Positions 35,101 through 50,372 of a stretch of 64,000 nucleotides of DNA are shown here, one piece after another. The notes beneath the pieces are model-generated. The model made no database searches, was not told where the DNA came from, and saw nothing but the letters and a program-made list of their open reading frames with translations. Numbering within the stretch: the stretch's first letter is position 1; each line of letters opens with the position of its first letter. The stretch comes from Theristus sp. LFF4_11 (Eukaryota; Nematoda; Chromadorea; Monhysterida; Xyalidae). Position numbers and translations under genes: made by a program. The stretch spans positions 1-64,000 of the forward strand of contig JASANC010000526.1 of the NCBI GenBank assembly GCA_030248135.1. Reading direction: 5' to 3'.

Positions 35101-36862
35101 AAGGGATAAAAAATAAAAAGAAGAGCGCGGATAATCCATTAGTTAAAAAAACGCGTCAAATTTAGCACACAATTGGGTTTCTGAACGTCTTTTTTCTTTC
35201 ATTCAAAATTCGCGCGCTCCTTGCACCCTGAAAAAAGCTGCCATGTTTAACCGGCCATACCGTACGTTAGCAACGATAAAACCATATGAAGCAATGTCTT
35301 GCAGTCTCTGATTTTTCTGTTTTGCACAGAATTAACAGATTCTTGATTTACAGAAGTTCTGCACTGAATTTGCACAGAATTTCGCTCATGATGTGATTTC
35401 GGACTAAACTGTAAAGGACAGTCAAAAAATAATTTTAAAACTTTTTTACGCTTTTCAGCAAAACAAACGCGGCGCAAAAATATTACTCTTATGTACTTGT
35501 ATCCGTGTGTACCACATCTGAGACTTGAAAAGAGTTGTCGAGCCAAGTCTCTCACTGCTTACACAAAGCCATATTCCTCCTTTTATATGCGTCTCCCGCA
35601 TTTTCAGAAAATATTGGTTAGAGAGATGCGAAATTAGTAAGGGGAGGGGGTTAGTGGCAACATTTTCACAATGTATCATTAGCCAGCCCTTTTTTGACCG
35701 TTTCTTTCGGGCCATTTCTGACCTGTATTTGACCTTTTGTTGGTTCAGAGACATTCATTTCTTCCCAGTGATGCCAATTTACTGTATCTGTGCTGTTTGA
35801 CTGACAGCTTTCAACAGCCACATTGTACCTTGCGTTTCAACAGTCCCTCTGTCTCCCGGCATTCGACCTCAGCAAACTGCGAGCTCATTTCAGCGCCAAA
35901 GCTGACGTTCTCTTGCGATTGGTTGGCAGCATTATATCCAGGTTTTCCAGTTGTTATTTGCGAGAATTGATGCCAGTTATCGTCAAAAAGCACGCTGTCA
36001 TCGTCAACGCCTTCATTGTGTCGGAATGCTCTCCAAGCGCACTTTACAGACTTCAGCTCTCTGTAGCCGTTTCGGCGAAGCTCCGCCTAATTTTTTTCAC
36101 TTATCAAAACAAACTTCAAAATTTTAATGTCACTTTAGGATCTGTTCACCACCTTTATCGACCCACCGAGTAAACATCAGGCAAGATCTCCCGTGACATT
36201 ACAGGTTACATTTGGCTAAAAATGCCTCCTGAACAACACACAAGATCTCCGCGTGACATTTCACGTGAAAATTCAGTGTTACGCGAAATGTTCAAAGCAG
36301 AACAGTGAGAATCAGAGAATCAACCAACTCATAAAAGCTCCAAAAAACTCCAAAAAAACCCAAAACATCCCAAAAACATCCCAAAAACATCCCAAAAACC
36401 TCCCAAAAACCTCCCAAAAACCTCCAAAAAACCTCCCAAAAACCTCCTAAAAACCCTTACATACAGTACCTCATTCAAAATCAGCCATCCACTTTCGGTC
36501 AACTCCACCAAGTCCGCCTGAACTTTTCTGCAGTGCAAACTGGGCGCGCTTTTCCAGACGTACGACAGAATGGTCGGATCCCACGGATCTGGCGGCGACA
36601 AATGACAAAACGCGTTGCTGTCATTATTTTTCGAGGTCGCTTTCAGCAGCGAATAAAGATGGTTGAATTCCGAACGTAGCTTGGTCGAGTGGAATATTTG
36701 CGGCAACAGATACAGCTGCTGGTTGAAATAGGCGGCGCAAAAGAGCAGTGAACATGCGAATAACAGCAGCAGACGGTTGTGTCGCAACTGACCAACAGCA
36801 ACCCAAACGATAGAGTGCAGCGCGCTGATTGGCTGCATCTGTTGTATGCGAAAAAAACGCAA
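29200..36862 (-). CDS. DUF229 protein, alkaline-phosphatase/sulfatase superfamily, type II membrane
   Basis: Ten exons, every phase checked: 36470-36862, 35829-36050, 32986-33179, 32443-32596, 31853-32095, 31502-31575, 31067-31304, 30254-30568, 29583-29927 and 29200-29388, giving 788 aa. Residues about 30-47 (LLLLFACSLLFCAAYF) are a signal anchor. Family landmarks: CHLSPPDPWDPTILSYV; VEC...VYRY; ILFGIDSMSR (metal/nucleophile site, D266-S267); SNFIRQLPRTYEYL; FFADDS; FVFSDHGHR (residues 492-499, second metal site); RMPFMAVHL; IPADYCPCSHE; and C-terminal CIANDR...CYC. DUF229 enzymes carry the alkaline phosphatase fold, but their substrates are mostly uncharacterised. Intron 2 is large and contains a 149-bp satellite, a transposon and a 235-bp repeat. 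Donor of exon 5 (GTTGCC) is the weakest junction. Confidence 0.9.
29465..29575. repeat. Dispersed repeat with GCGGGAATTCAAAAT core, copy 2
   Basis: CGAGACTCAATGCGCGCATT and GACGCGGGAATTCAAAATTC match the other copies. It lies in the last DUF229 intron. Confidence 0.6.
30038..30203 (-). repeat. tRNA-derived SINE, copy 2
   Basis: Same head and tail as the copy at 5445-5622. GGGGATCGAACCCCAC replaces the B-box region, and TGGGTTAGCCCTGGCTAAAA is identical. It lies in a DUF229 intron. Confidence 0.7.
30580..30925. repeat. Degenerate GAGCCGTTTCT-type repeats
   Basis: A run of diverged ~25-30-base units sharing (AA)GAGCC and TGCAT words in a DUF229 intron. Confidence 0.4.
32615..32765. repeat. 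Dispersed repeat with GCGGGAATTCAAAAT core, copy 3
   Basis: CATGACGCGGGAATTCAAAA with a downstream GTGACCCACTG segment. It lies in a DUF229 intron directly beside the exon at 32443-32596. Confidence 0.65.
33327..33561. mobile_element. 235-bp dispersed repeat, copy 2
   Basis: Nearly identical to 10296-10530, same orientation. No 100-bp flanking duplication is seen here. It lies in DUF229 intron 2. Confidence 0.8.
33905..34470. repeat. 149-bp satellite, left array
   Basis: About 3.5 units marked by ATCGTGACGATTTCGGGCGA and TTTTCTTATGTGAGCAACTC. It is inverted with respect to the array at 40520-41720. Confidence 0.85.
34545..35612. mobile_element. 1.07-kb transposon with ~148-bp terminal inverted repeats
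   Basis: Arms at 34545-34692 and 35466-35612 are nearly perfect inverted copies (CCGCATTTTCAGAA at the right, mirrored at the left). Each arm carries TTTTATATGCG/CGCATATAAAAGG. The interior has no transposase. A related arm is at 40303-40452 and a rearranged copy at 7980-8968. Confidence 0.8.
36332..36452. repeat. CCCAAAAACCT tandem repeat
   Basis: About ten 11-base units, slightly diverged, in the first DUF229 intron just after the exon 1 donor. Confidence 0.8.
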
Positions 36863-37189
36863 TCATATGCTACTCCTACACCATTTGGATTCATAATGGA
36901 TTCTCAATCAGATACAGATTTTTTTCGCGTGTGTGGCTTAGACAATGATTGGTTACACTGGACTGGACACACCACAGAAGCTTGTGATTGGCTGCTGCAC
37001 TCGCTTATCATTTTCAAGTTGTTTGCAAGACACGCTAAATAATTCCCCCGGGACAGGACACGTGGCGGACACGGACACGCAGCGGGATATTTTTTTGTCG
37101 TGGAATCCTGGAACTTGGAAAATAAAACTTGGAACTTTTTACCGTGGAAATGGCGAGTGTTGAAATCAACACAGCAGATCATGTTTAGT

Positions 37190-39490
37190 TGATCTGATCA
37201 GTCACCATAGTTTTTGCTAACGGCGTGTTCCTTTCTGAAAAACTTGGTGGAACCAAAATGGCAAACATATGTACATGGTAAAAATTTGGAAATTTACGAA
37301 AACAAAGTTTGTTTCAATGTTACTTTATGTTGTCGAACTATCTAATTGGCAATGTGTGCACTCGTGTGCAATAATACGACTGATCTACGTTGGCACGTTC
37401 TATTTGATTGATTCAACCAGTCAATCAACCTTCTCTTTGTTTATACAATATTGATTTACACCGGTAAACAAAGCAAAAAGATCAGTCACATATACCAACA
37501 TTGTTGGGTTCTACCGTATACCAACTACCGTATTCGGTCTCAGCACGATATACTGCCGACGTCCCTCTGAATATCAATGAAAATTGGTTTGCGGCTTTTT
37601 TTCAATTATTTTCCTTGCTTTTGCCGTAACTTTTCATGAGAAGCATGACGGATGAAACATAATCGTGTTGAGACCTAATACTGGGCCTAATACTGTATGT
37701 ACGTTTGGCTTTTGAATGTAAAATGCACCAATCAATAAACAAGCAGTCGCAAACATAAGCGCATGTGCAGCCTTTATTTTGTATCTCTCGATTGTTCGTA
37801 AGCTTATTTATAAAAACACGTTGCCCAATACCCAGAAGCTTGGTGAAGCCTTTTTACCGCACATGAAACTAAAAGTGAAAGTGGAACTAACAAGACTAAA
37901 GTACATGTTATGTGTCCATAGAGAGCTTAGAAATGGTCAATTTTGGGATATGTTTATTTTAGGGGTATGTGGCTTTTAGTCTTTAAACGAACACTTTGAA
38001 AAAAGCATATGCTGCGTTTTTTTATATAAGTGTTTGGTGACTGAAAAAAATTCGTTTTTATGAACTTTTTGAACAAAAATAACGCTTGCAAACAGAATGC
38101 TAAACTCCGCCTAATTTCAAATGCATTCGTGCGAACGTCGCAGCTCACACATTTTTAGGGACAAGCCATGTGTGCAGCATGGTCGTCTAAACCTGTCACT
38201 TTTTTCAAGTAGACGGAGCAAAAAAAAGAAAGAAAGAACAAGATCGGAGTTGCAAGAAAGCGCATTAAATCACAAAAGAAGATGGTTGATTTCAACCAAA
38301 CCAGACACAGTCGTTCTTCATGCTGTGCTGCAACTTCCAAATTTCGCATGCTCTTCATTCAATGTTAGCTTACCGGATCTTGTTTTTCTTGTTCGTCTGC
38401 AAGGCCCGTTGACACAAATTCGACGTCTTTAGAGGGTGGTTGTTCCTTGAGATCCCTAGAAATCGACAGCTTTCGTTGACTGAGCGACCGCAATAAACTT
38501 TCGCTGTTACGCTCCGCAAAGCATTTTATTCAGAAAAACACTACTGGTGGCCAAAATTTGCTAAAGAAATTAACCGCAAACACGCCAGTCAAGCGTGATT
38601 TTAATCACCTGAACAGAAACGATGCAGAAACAATGTGAAAACAAACCAAATCAGCATAAAAAAGACCACCACGCACCGCCCCGCCAATATTTTTTCAATG
38701 AAACGCATGGAAAATCACAAAAAAAATGCTACATCGCAATGAACAGCCCACTGGGTCGTCGAATTTTTGTCCCGACAGAGAGCAGACGAAAAAAAACAAT
38801 ATCCTCAAAGCTAGCACGCTCCGTGCAGCAGTTTTAGCAAAATAAAAAACAGTAAAAGAATAACCAAACAATATCCGACTGGACCACACGGCGCAAAAAT
38901 CACTTCAGATGGGACAAAACGTTTTCTTGCTGTAGCTTATGGTTGTTTTTCGCACGGCTTATCGCGACGAAGCGTCGCTTTTCAGTGCATGGACGCATGA
39001 ACGGCCGGTGGGATATGCAAAGCTGGCTTTGGAGATTTTTATCGGTTTCATGCGAGACCTTTCTATCAAAGGTCCATTGATAGAATAAAGAAACCAAAAG
39101 AGGCGCGCAAAAAACGAAGCTGAAGCTTAACGCTTCCGATGTTATTTTTCAGGCTAAGATTAGACGCTAAATAAAAAATGACCGGACACGTTGCCGAGTA
39201 CGCTAAAAAAATAGGCAAACTACGTAAAATTAAAATCTGAACGTTTCAGAGCATCGGACTCACCGAAAACTCTTCACTCAAGAAAACTATTTTCAAATCT
39301 TGCTCCAGTTTTATATCTTGCTTCAGTTTCATTCAGTTTATTGGTATTTCTGAGTTATTTTTTGAGTACTGGGAAGCGTTTAGTAGTTTGGTAGGTGGCC
39401 TCTAACCAATCAGCGTACAGCTAAAAAAAGTGGCCAAAAGCCGTCGCCGAACCTGCTGAAATGACCGCAAACGCTTCCCAGGAGTGGAGT
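37190..39490. other. No gene recognised
   Basis: Upstream of the DUF229 start; AT-rich with CCAATCA-type words near 36826-36990. No exon with family similarity was seen; the DUF229 promoter should lie at its left edge. Confidence 0.45.
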
Positions 39491-39579
39491 TTCTACAATA
39501 AATCTGGTGCGCAAAAACACTCAGATTTCGGTTTGACAAAGACAAGGAATTTGACAAAAGGTTTGACATTTTTTAACGC

Positions 39580-39775
39580 GAGACTGGAAACTTTTCTGCA
39601 TGTTGATAAAATCACGCGTGGGGGTTGGCCGTAAGAACATCTGCAACCAACGGAAGTCGGTGCACTGCGTGTCTTTTGGCTCCATCTGCAACACGCCAAA
39701 AAAACCGTTGCCTGTGACTAACTGACTAATACAATGCTGCAGACGATAATTTAGATCGAATGGGAACTGAACCAT
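39580..39775 (-). other. Possible orphan exon, unrecognised
   Basis: A minus-strand frame from 39775 with coding-like composition (FRWLQMFLRPTPTRDFINMQ) and an acceptor-like CAG just upstream. No partner exon with matching phase or known family was found. It may be a fragment of a lost gene. Confidence 0.25.
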
Positions 39776-40302
39776 GCGTCTGTTATGTGTGTGTTATCAT
39801 GCATGTATAGCAAAGCAAGCACTGAATTGTTTTAGAAAGGCATGTTTCATATGATTCTAATCAAACATAGCATAAAATATTTTTTTTGATTCGTTCAGTG
39901 TTCACTGTTCGGCAGACTCTCAGATTTGCCGCAAGCACTGGCTGCTCCCCGCTCGTTCCAGCCAGCGTTCACAGTTCAAATGCGACCAATCAGCTGGTGG
40001 TGTGTGTTCACGTTGCGGTTTTGTAGCCTGGTGTGATAAATAGTATTCACATATTTCACATGGAGAGTAAATGTATGCATGAATGCATGAATGCTTTCCC
40101 ATGCGCCGAAATCTGTTTTGCCGAAATTGGGCTAAGATCACTGGTGCCCCCAGGACAGAGCGGGGCTTAGAGGCTGCCCCCCTCACATGCCGAGGGTATT
40201 GGTTCCACGGGATGGTGAGCCGTCCATTCCCCAATCCCACCGGAGTTTGGTACCTTCGGGTTTCCGGAATCGGTGGGGGGCATGCTTCAAAAAAAAACAA
40301 AC

Positions 40303-40452
40303 AAACGCGGCGCAAAAATATGACCCTTATGTACTTGTATCCGTGTGTACCACATCAGAGACTTGAAAAGCGTTGTCGAGCCAAGTCTTTCACTGCTTAC
40401 ACAAGGCCATATTCCTTCTTTTATATGCGTCTCACGCATTTTTAGATAATAT
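40303..40452. mobile_element. Single arm of the 1.07-kb transposon
   Basis: Matches 35466-35612 and is followed, as at 34545 but inverted, by the 149-bp satellite. The internal part and second arm are absent here. Confidence 0.75.
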
Positions 40453-40519
40453 TCTGACTTTTACATAAGCCCCGAAGGTCGGACCAAAATCACAATTCGT
40501 TGGTCACACATTCTTCTAA

Positions 40520-41720
40520 ACCCCGGTCAACTTAGGTTTTTCATTTTTCGTTTTTTAGGCCGATTTCTCCTATGCCATTTCTACGGCCGATTCCCCAAAA
40601 TCGTCACGATTCAGTACCTAGAATCGCTCACAAAAGTAAAACTGACCCAAAAGCCGTGATCGGCGTAATGAATTACCATGGAAAACACCGTTTTCTTGTT
40701 TTTCATTTCTGGACCGGTTTCGCTAAATTCCACGGCCGATTCACCATAAATCGTCACGATTCAGTATCTAGAGTTGCTCATACAAGAAAACTAACCCAAA
40801 ATCCGTGATCAGCACATTGAATTACCCTGGAAAAACCGTTTTCTCGTTTTTCATTTCTGGACCGATTTCGCCAATTTCCACGGCCGATTCGCCCGAAATC
40901 GTCACGATTCAGTATCTAAAGTTGCTCACATAAGAAAACTAACCCAAAATTCGTGATCAGCGCATTGAAATACCCTGGAAAACACCCTTTTCTTGTTTTT
41001 CGTTTCTGGACCGATTTCGCCAACTTCCACGGCCGATTCGCCCGAAATCGTCACGATTCAGCATCTAGAGTTGCTCACGTAAGAAAACTAACCCAAAATC
41101 CGTGATCAGCGCATTGAATTACCCTGGAAAACACGCTTTTCTTGTTTTTCGTTTCTGGACCGATTTCGCCAACTTCCACGCCCGATTCGCCCGAAATCGT
41201 CACGATTCAGCGTCTAGAGTTGCTCACGTAAGAAAACTAACCCAAAATTCGTGATCAGCGCATTGAATTACCCTGGAAAACACCCTTTTCTTGTTTTTCG
41301 TTTCTGGACCGATTTCGCCAACTTCCACGGCCGATTCGCCCGAAATCGTCACGATTCAGCATCTAGAGTTGCTCACGTAAGAAAACTAACCCAAAATTCG
41401 TGATCAGCGCATTGAATTACCCTGGAAAACACCCTTTTCTTGTTTTTCGTTTCTGGACCGATTTCGCCAATTTCCACGGCCGATTCGCCCGAAATCGTCA
41501 CGATTCAGCATCTAGAGTTGCTCGCGTAAGAAAACTAACCCAAAATTCGTGATCAGCGCATTGAATTACCCTGGAAAACACCCTTTTTTTGTTTTTCGTT
41601 TCTGGACCGATTTCGCCAACTTCCACGGCCGATTCGCCCGAAATCGTCACGATTCAGCATCTAGAGTTGCTCACGTAAGAAAACTATCCCAAAATCCGTG
41701 ATCAGCGTATTGAATTCCTA
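40520..41720. repeat. 149-bp satellite, right array
   Basis: About eight units; the marker ATCGTCACGATTCAG recurs at about 40750, 40899, 41048, 41196, 41346, 41494 and 41643, i.e. every 148-150 bases. The central units are the most uniform. Confidence 0.9.
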
Positions 41721-41779
41721 CGGACTAAACATTTCTGCTATTTTTCGTAGCTCAGACAAAATTTGTAAGACTGAAAAAA

Positions 41780-42290
41780 TGATACCCAGTCAAAATGCTA
41801 CGAATTTTCAAAAAATGCACAATTTTGACCCAAATAATGCCCGGGCAAAAAATAAACTAAATTTTCAGAATCTACGGATGAATTTACCCGAGGAAAAATT
41901 CTTGTTCAACTGTGAAAGTGTCCCAGCTAAAAATTGAAAGGGCGAACACTTAAAACCAGGTGACAACCCTGCGAACTTTCAAAAAAGCCCAATTTTTACC
42001 CCAAAAAGGGGTCGGGGCAAAAAATTAACTCATTTTTCCAAATCTACGGATGAAATTACCCTAGGAAACATTTTTCTTCAACTGTGAACGTGTCCCAGCT
42101 AAAAATTGAAAGGGCGAACACTTGAAACCCGGTGAAAACGCTGCGAACTTTTAAAAATGCCCAAATTTTTACCCAAAAAAGTGGTCGGGGCAAAAAATTA
42201 ACCCATTTTTCCAAATCTACGGATGAAATTACCCCAGGAAACATTCTTGCTAGACTGTGAACGTGTCGCAGGTAAAAACTGAAAGCGCGA
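41780..42290. repeat. ~174-bp tandem repeat, three units
   Basis: Units marked by AATCTACGGATGAA at about 41869, 42040 and 42217, with GTGTCCCAGCTAAAAATTG inside. Confidence 0.75.
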
Positions 42291-42369
42291 ACACATGTTG
42301 ATGACATACCGGAAAAAAAAAGAGATAGAAAAATAAGTAACACTGTTTTCAGAATAGGTTTTTCGTGTC

Positions 42370-42590
42370 TACAGCGTATGAAAAGTAGTCGGATAAAATT
42401 TTTTTCGCGGCTCCAAGCACAACTTTGGGTGTTCGTTTCGTGTGCACAGAACCAAGTTTGTGGCTTATACTATGCTCGCTGGAGGAAGCGAGCAAATTTG
42501 AAAAACGCGCGCGAGAGGATAACGGCTCATATAATGCGTGATGCGCTGTCCGCTCGCTGACGCTCGCTCGCGCATCCGCATGATTATTTA
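42370..42590 (-). mobile_element. 235-bp dispersed repeat, diverged copy 3
   Basis: The right end (GCTGTCCGCTCGCTGACGCT...ATCCGCATGATTATT) is a diverged reverse complement of the start of the copy at 10296. Confidence 0.5.
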
Positions 42591-43015
42591 TAGATGTTAA
42601 AATGAACTAAGATTGTCATTCACACGTTCTGTCTGGGCCCGAGTCAAGAAAGGAAATGGTTTCGTTTCCCGTAACTTTAAAACGTGTTTCAACAGCTGTT
42701 CTTCGGTTTCTTTTTTGACCAGTACCGAAGATGACAGATATTTTTAGGTAGCGGGGTACCTACCTACCTTGGGGGGTGCCAAACAATTTTTAGGATGGGG
42801 TAAGTGGGGTCCCTCAGCCCGGTCACCTGCTAAGGGGTGGGGGTGCACTGGATGCTAATTTGGTTAGGGCGACTCCACCCCAACCAATGACATACACAGG
42901 TAACCCACATACCGTAGTGCATTTTTTCTCAGTGAGATTCAACAATATTAAACAGCCCATTTCACACACTCAAATTCAGTCAGCAATCACGATTGTATCA
43001 AAATCCTCTATCGCA

Positions 43016-45987
<2,972 letters not shown>

Positions 45988-48900
45988 GTCATCTTTTTAC
46001 ATTTTGATGAATTTTTAATCAAGTTATTTGATCTGAACACGTTTTGAAGTATTTTTTTCGGTCGCAATCGCTATTTCCACCTGAAACGAAACGGCGACGT
46101 GCAGCATTTGATTTCGGAAGGAATCTCTTGTTGCTGAATAGTATACGAGAATATTACATGCTGCTAAAACAGCAGGGAAGTGGCTGGCTGCTATGTGAGA
46201 AAGATATGAAGGTAACGGGACAACAGCCGTAAACTGTATGTAACAGCTGGCTCTAATAAGCAGAAGGAACCCTTTATTCTTTCTCTGAGATTCAGGTTTA
46301 GACTCTGAGCATTGCTCTTTTCAGCAGTGAGTAGCAGTATGTCAACAATGAAATCAGCAGCAGGCACGGGTTGAAAACCTCAAAAGCCAGTCATGACGAA
46401 AAAAGAGGTCAATGAAAAACTTTGACAAAGGATTCTAACCAGACTTACGAACTTTTTACATTAACTGCAGTAACCCCACGCCGTAAAAAACTTACAACAG
46501 CACAGAGCAAAGCTGAAATGACTCTTATACAGTCATTTCAATCAATGTGTATTTGCTTATTTTTGAATAGAATAAAAATGAAATGTTATGACTAAATTAT
46601 GAAAAAGTGAGATGCACAAATGTACCCATAAATCTCAATGTAAGTTATAGAATAATACAAAATTGAGTCGTTTCGCGTGAAATAAACCAAAATGTTATTG
46701 TCTGTTTTTTTCACACCTTTTTTCAATGCTTAATATTGTGCAAATAACAAAAGTTCTATCGGCGATGTATAAGCTTTTTGCAAATACAATTGTATGACCA
46801 TCGTGCACAACGTTTATTGTCGAAGATTTTAGCTTATGGTGATGTTTCAATAACACCCGGATAAACTTCTGCGACGGACTTACACTGACAAAAAAAGTTG
46901 CCACGTTGCAAGTCGGGTGCGTTGAATAAGTGGCAATAGTTGCCAAGCCGCATGTTGTTTGATTTTACAAAAACTTTTGAACAACATCATCATCGCTTTT
47001 GCTACTGAAAAGCTGAAAACGGAAAAGCCTCGGAAATTGCCATTTTCGGGGCTTTTGCCACGAATAAGAATAATGCGTCAAACAACATGCGCGCTGGCAA
47101 CTGTTGCCCTGCACATATTGGCAACGGTGGCAACTTCTTACCAGTGTGTTTGATTATTCTTTTACCTTAAAAAATTTACTTTTATTGATAGAAAAATAAT
47201 TGAAGAAAAAAAGTAATAGAAAATAAATGAAATAAAAAACTTTCGAATGGATTAGCACTCAAAGTAAGATTTTGCAATCAGAAAAACAGAAATCACTCTT
47301 AAATAAACTGGCCAACAGAATAATTATGTATTTTTAAGTACAGTACAAATCCAGACAAGTCTCAAACAAGGCTAAATGAAAGGACATGGAAAAGCGTTAG
47401 TTGGTTGGTCACTTGGGAGATCGCACTTCTTATCATCGCAGAAGATGTTACAACATTAGAGATAGAAAAAATCAGGTCAGCAACTGGGACAGAATACATT
47501 AGCAGTGACCATGGAAATAAAAAACGCAACATCCATCCATGTACGTGTACGTGTACATAATGTGTGCGTGTGTGTTGTGTTTATTGTGAGTATTGAACAA
47601 CTTTCGAGCTTTTTGATTTTTCTAATCTCTTACACTGATCCAAATCGGCAACGTTGTCTTAGGGTAGGATTTTTACTGAATAATACAGTGTAACTCATCA
47701 AACCTAAAAAAACATTTACCGGTTCTGTTTATGTTGGCTAAAAAATTTAGGTTTTTTCACACACCAACGTAAAACCACGTGCACCTGAAGATCAATAGGG
47801 TTTTATTCATCAGCGATTTGTCCTTAATTTTTATTAACACATATTTCCGGCGGCTATGTGGTTTCTTTCTGTCGAGATGATAATAAATTTTGCGGTGAGA
47901 AATTATGTCAAAGTTTTTGTCTATCATTATGTTTTGATGTTTTTTCCAAAACAATATAAACGCTGTCAAGAATTTTTGGCAACTTTTTTCAAAATTTTAA
48001 AACGCATTGGTCTATTTTCAATAAGTGTAAGTTGGCATAAAGAAGAATTTTTTTCAAAAAAAACTAAATTTAGAGTACCAGATGAGTTTTACCTGTGTTA
48101 TTGATTGACTGTATTACAAATCAGATACGTTCACTAGGCGCACAATCATAATATACAGCCAATCAGCGTGCCACAACAAAAACACAAATAAGTTCACAAG
48201 AACGAAATCATACGGATTGTAAAATTTATAGTTTAATGATTCATGAGGTTTTACAGAACATTTTAAGAATGCCACAAAAAAATACAAATAATGAAAGTTG
48301 CAAAACTTGTTTTCCCGATATGTTGTAAAAAATGTCCCACGCCACAAAACGCCACTTGTTCGTCATTTGTAAAATTCTGCGCTTTTGTTTTCACGCGTCG
48401 TGATTTATCTGTTGAAATAATAGCACCGTTTACGGTTGATACGTGTAAATATTTTGTTAAAATTCGTAGTAACGTTGTTGTCATTGTTTTGAAAAACTGT
48501 AATCTGAATCTGCGATCCGTAGTTTAGGCAAATAAGTGAGTGAAATAGAGAGCAATGCGCAAACCGTATTCAAAAAAATTTAACCGATGACAACCTTAAA
48601 CAAGTGACATTTTAAAATGATATACACGTTATATGTAGAACAAATACAAACCTGAACAAACACACACGATGGACGAAAACAATATTTTGCAGTTGAGAAA
48701 TTTGTGAAAAATGCGGTGGAATTTTAATACTGGAATTGAAAAGCAAAGTTAAAGTACCATTGCACCTGGTGGCTCGTTAAATAATGCACAATGTGCAAAT
48801 GTACATACATGGGGAGCGGCTTTGCTGGTCGGGTTTTATTCGTTTTTAGAAACCATGTTGGATTGTATGGATATGCGCAGCTTACTCCATGTAATTGGCC

Positions 48901-50372
48901 TGGAGAATTATTGGAAGAATTATTCGCAAATGAACGAATATTTAGGAATTTTTGTTCTGCTTTTTTAAAATTTGGTATATTTTTCAATCCTTCTTTTCAA
49001 AGGAACACAAAATTATTTCAAGATACTGGATCACAACAGCTGGTTGCGGATTTCAATACATACAAACTCCCTTGCTGTTACGCAACTACAAAAATATTTC
49101 GATTGATGTCAACATAAAAAACACTGCTCAGGATAAGTGTACAGCTGAAATTGCAATAATTGACAGTATTATCAAATTGAAACTGACTGACACATATAAC
49201 AGTGCACTTTATTTTTTAATAAAAATAAATAAACAGATGAGAATGTTATTTTAAATAACATGCGATCTGTGGAAGGCGAAGCCTGTGGGAATATATTGGT
49301 GTCATCAGTTAGTCTTGTAAGGAAAAGGAAAAAAATACACTGAAGAAATAATAAAGGTTTTTTAAACGATCCATGTATTTTAAAACGAATGAATGCGGCT
49401 TAATTCAGAAGTCAAATATAAGTACGATGTTTTGAAACAATGTAGGGTTTTGAAACGGTGCTATTAAGAGAAACACAGACGACACGGGATTTTAAAGAAC
49501 GTAACACGGGATTTAAAAGAACGTAACACGGGATTTCTGTCAGCAGAACGCAAAACGCAAATCAGAAGTTGCTGTTTCTTCCATTGCCAGTCTATTGGCT
49601 TTACAATTTTTTTCAATCGTCGCCGCAAAAATACAAAAGTTCAGACATAGTGCTTTTCACGCAAAAAAACGTCTGTTTGCTTTGTTCATTTCGATTCGTG
49701 AGCAGCTCAACCGGTTCTTATGTTTTCGCAAAATTTTGAAGTGTCATTGAAAAAAAGCAAATGACCACAACACTAAAACATATTGTGCAAGTTATAAAGC
49801 TGAAATCCCCACCCGTAAAAGGTGACCACACTGGTTCCAGCACGAAACCAATCAGAGCAGTCAAAACTCAAACACAGTCAATAACCGACCGCATTGTAAA
49901 AAGCCATCAACCGTTGGATCATACATCGAAGATTCAAAACTTTTCCAGAAATTTCGTCAACCATTTTACTTGTCTCAATCACAAGCCACAACAACACTTG
50001 AACGAGTTTCAATCAATGAACAAATATGATAAATAGACAGTTAAGCAAAATGAAGCAACCATTTACGTAACTTTCACGGCTGATTAGTGCAGAATATGCG
50101 TAAGCCAAGAGATCATTAGTGAAGCAATACTCTAAAATGATCTTACATGGTACGTGAAACACGTGACGAGTACCTAACTTGTTGTGAATACATGTATTGA
50201 GATAGTTGATCAAACTGTTTATAGTTCTAAACGCTCCTAAATTACAAAAATATGCTTTCTAGAGCCGCTGTCACGAGAAAGTGTTCTGGTTTGCTCCGAA
50301 ATCTTTTTTCCTTTCCCGTAACCTGCAAAACAAAACATCGTTTCAGTTTACTCAGCGTCAGAACTAAAAATA
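45988..50372. other. Intergenic region between divergent DUF273 and cyclase genes
   Basis: About 4.4 kb, AT-rich, with short frames but no conserved exon. It holds an inverted-repeat element at 46893-47136. Both 5' control regions should lie at its ends. Confidence 0.5.
46893..47136. mobile_element. Probable MITE, GTTGCCA...TGGCAAC ends
   Basis: AAGTTGCCACGTTGCAAGTC at the left mirrors GGCAACGGTGGCAAC at the right. CATGTTGTTTGA and TCAAACAACATG pair inside. About 244 bp. Confidence 0.6.

Noticed and set aside
40520..41720. CRISPR-like regular repeat array
   Set aside because: Units are 149 bp head-to-tail with no spacers, in a eukaryotic genome; it is a satellite.
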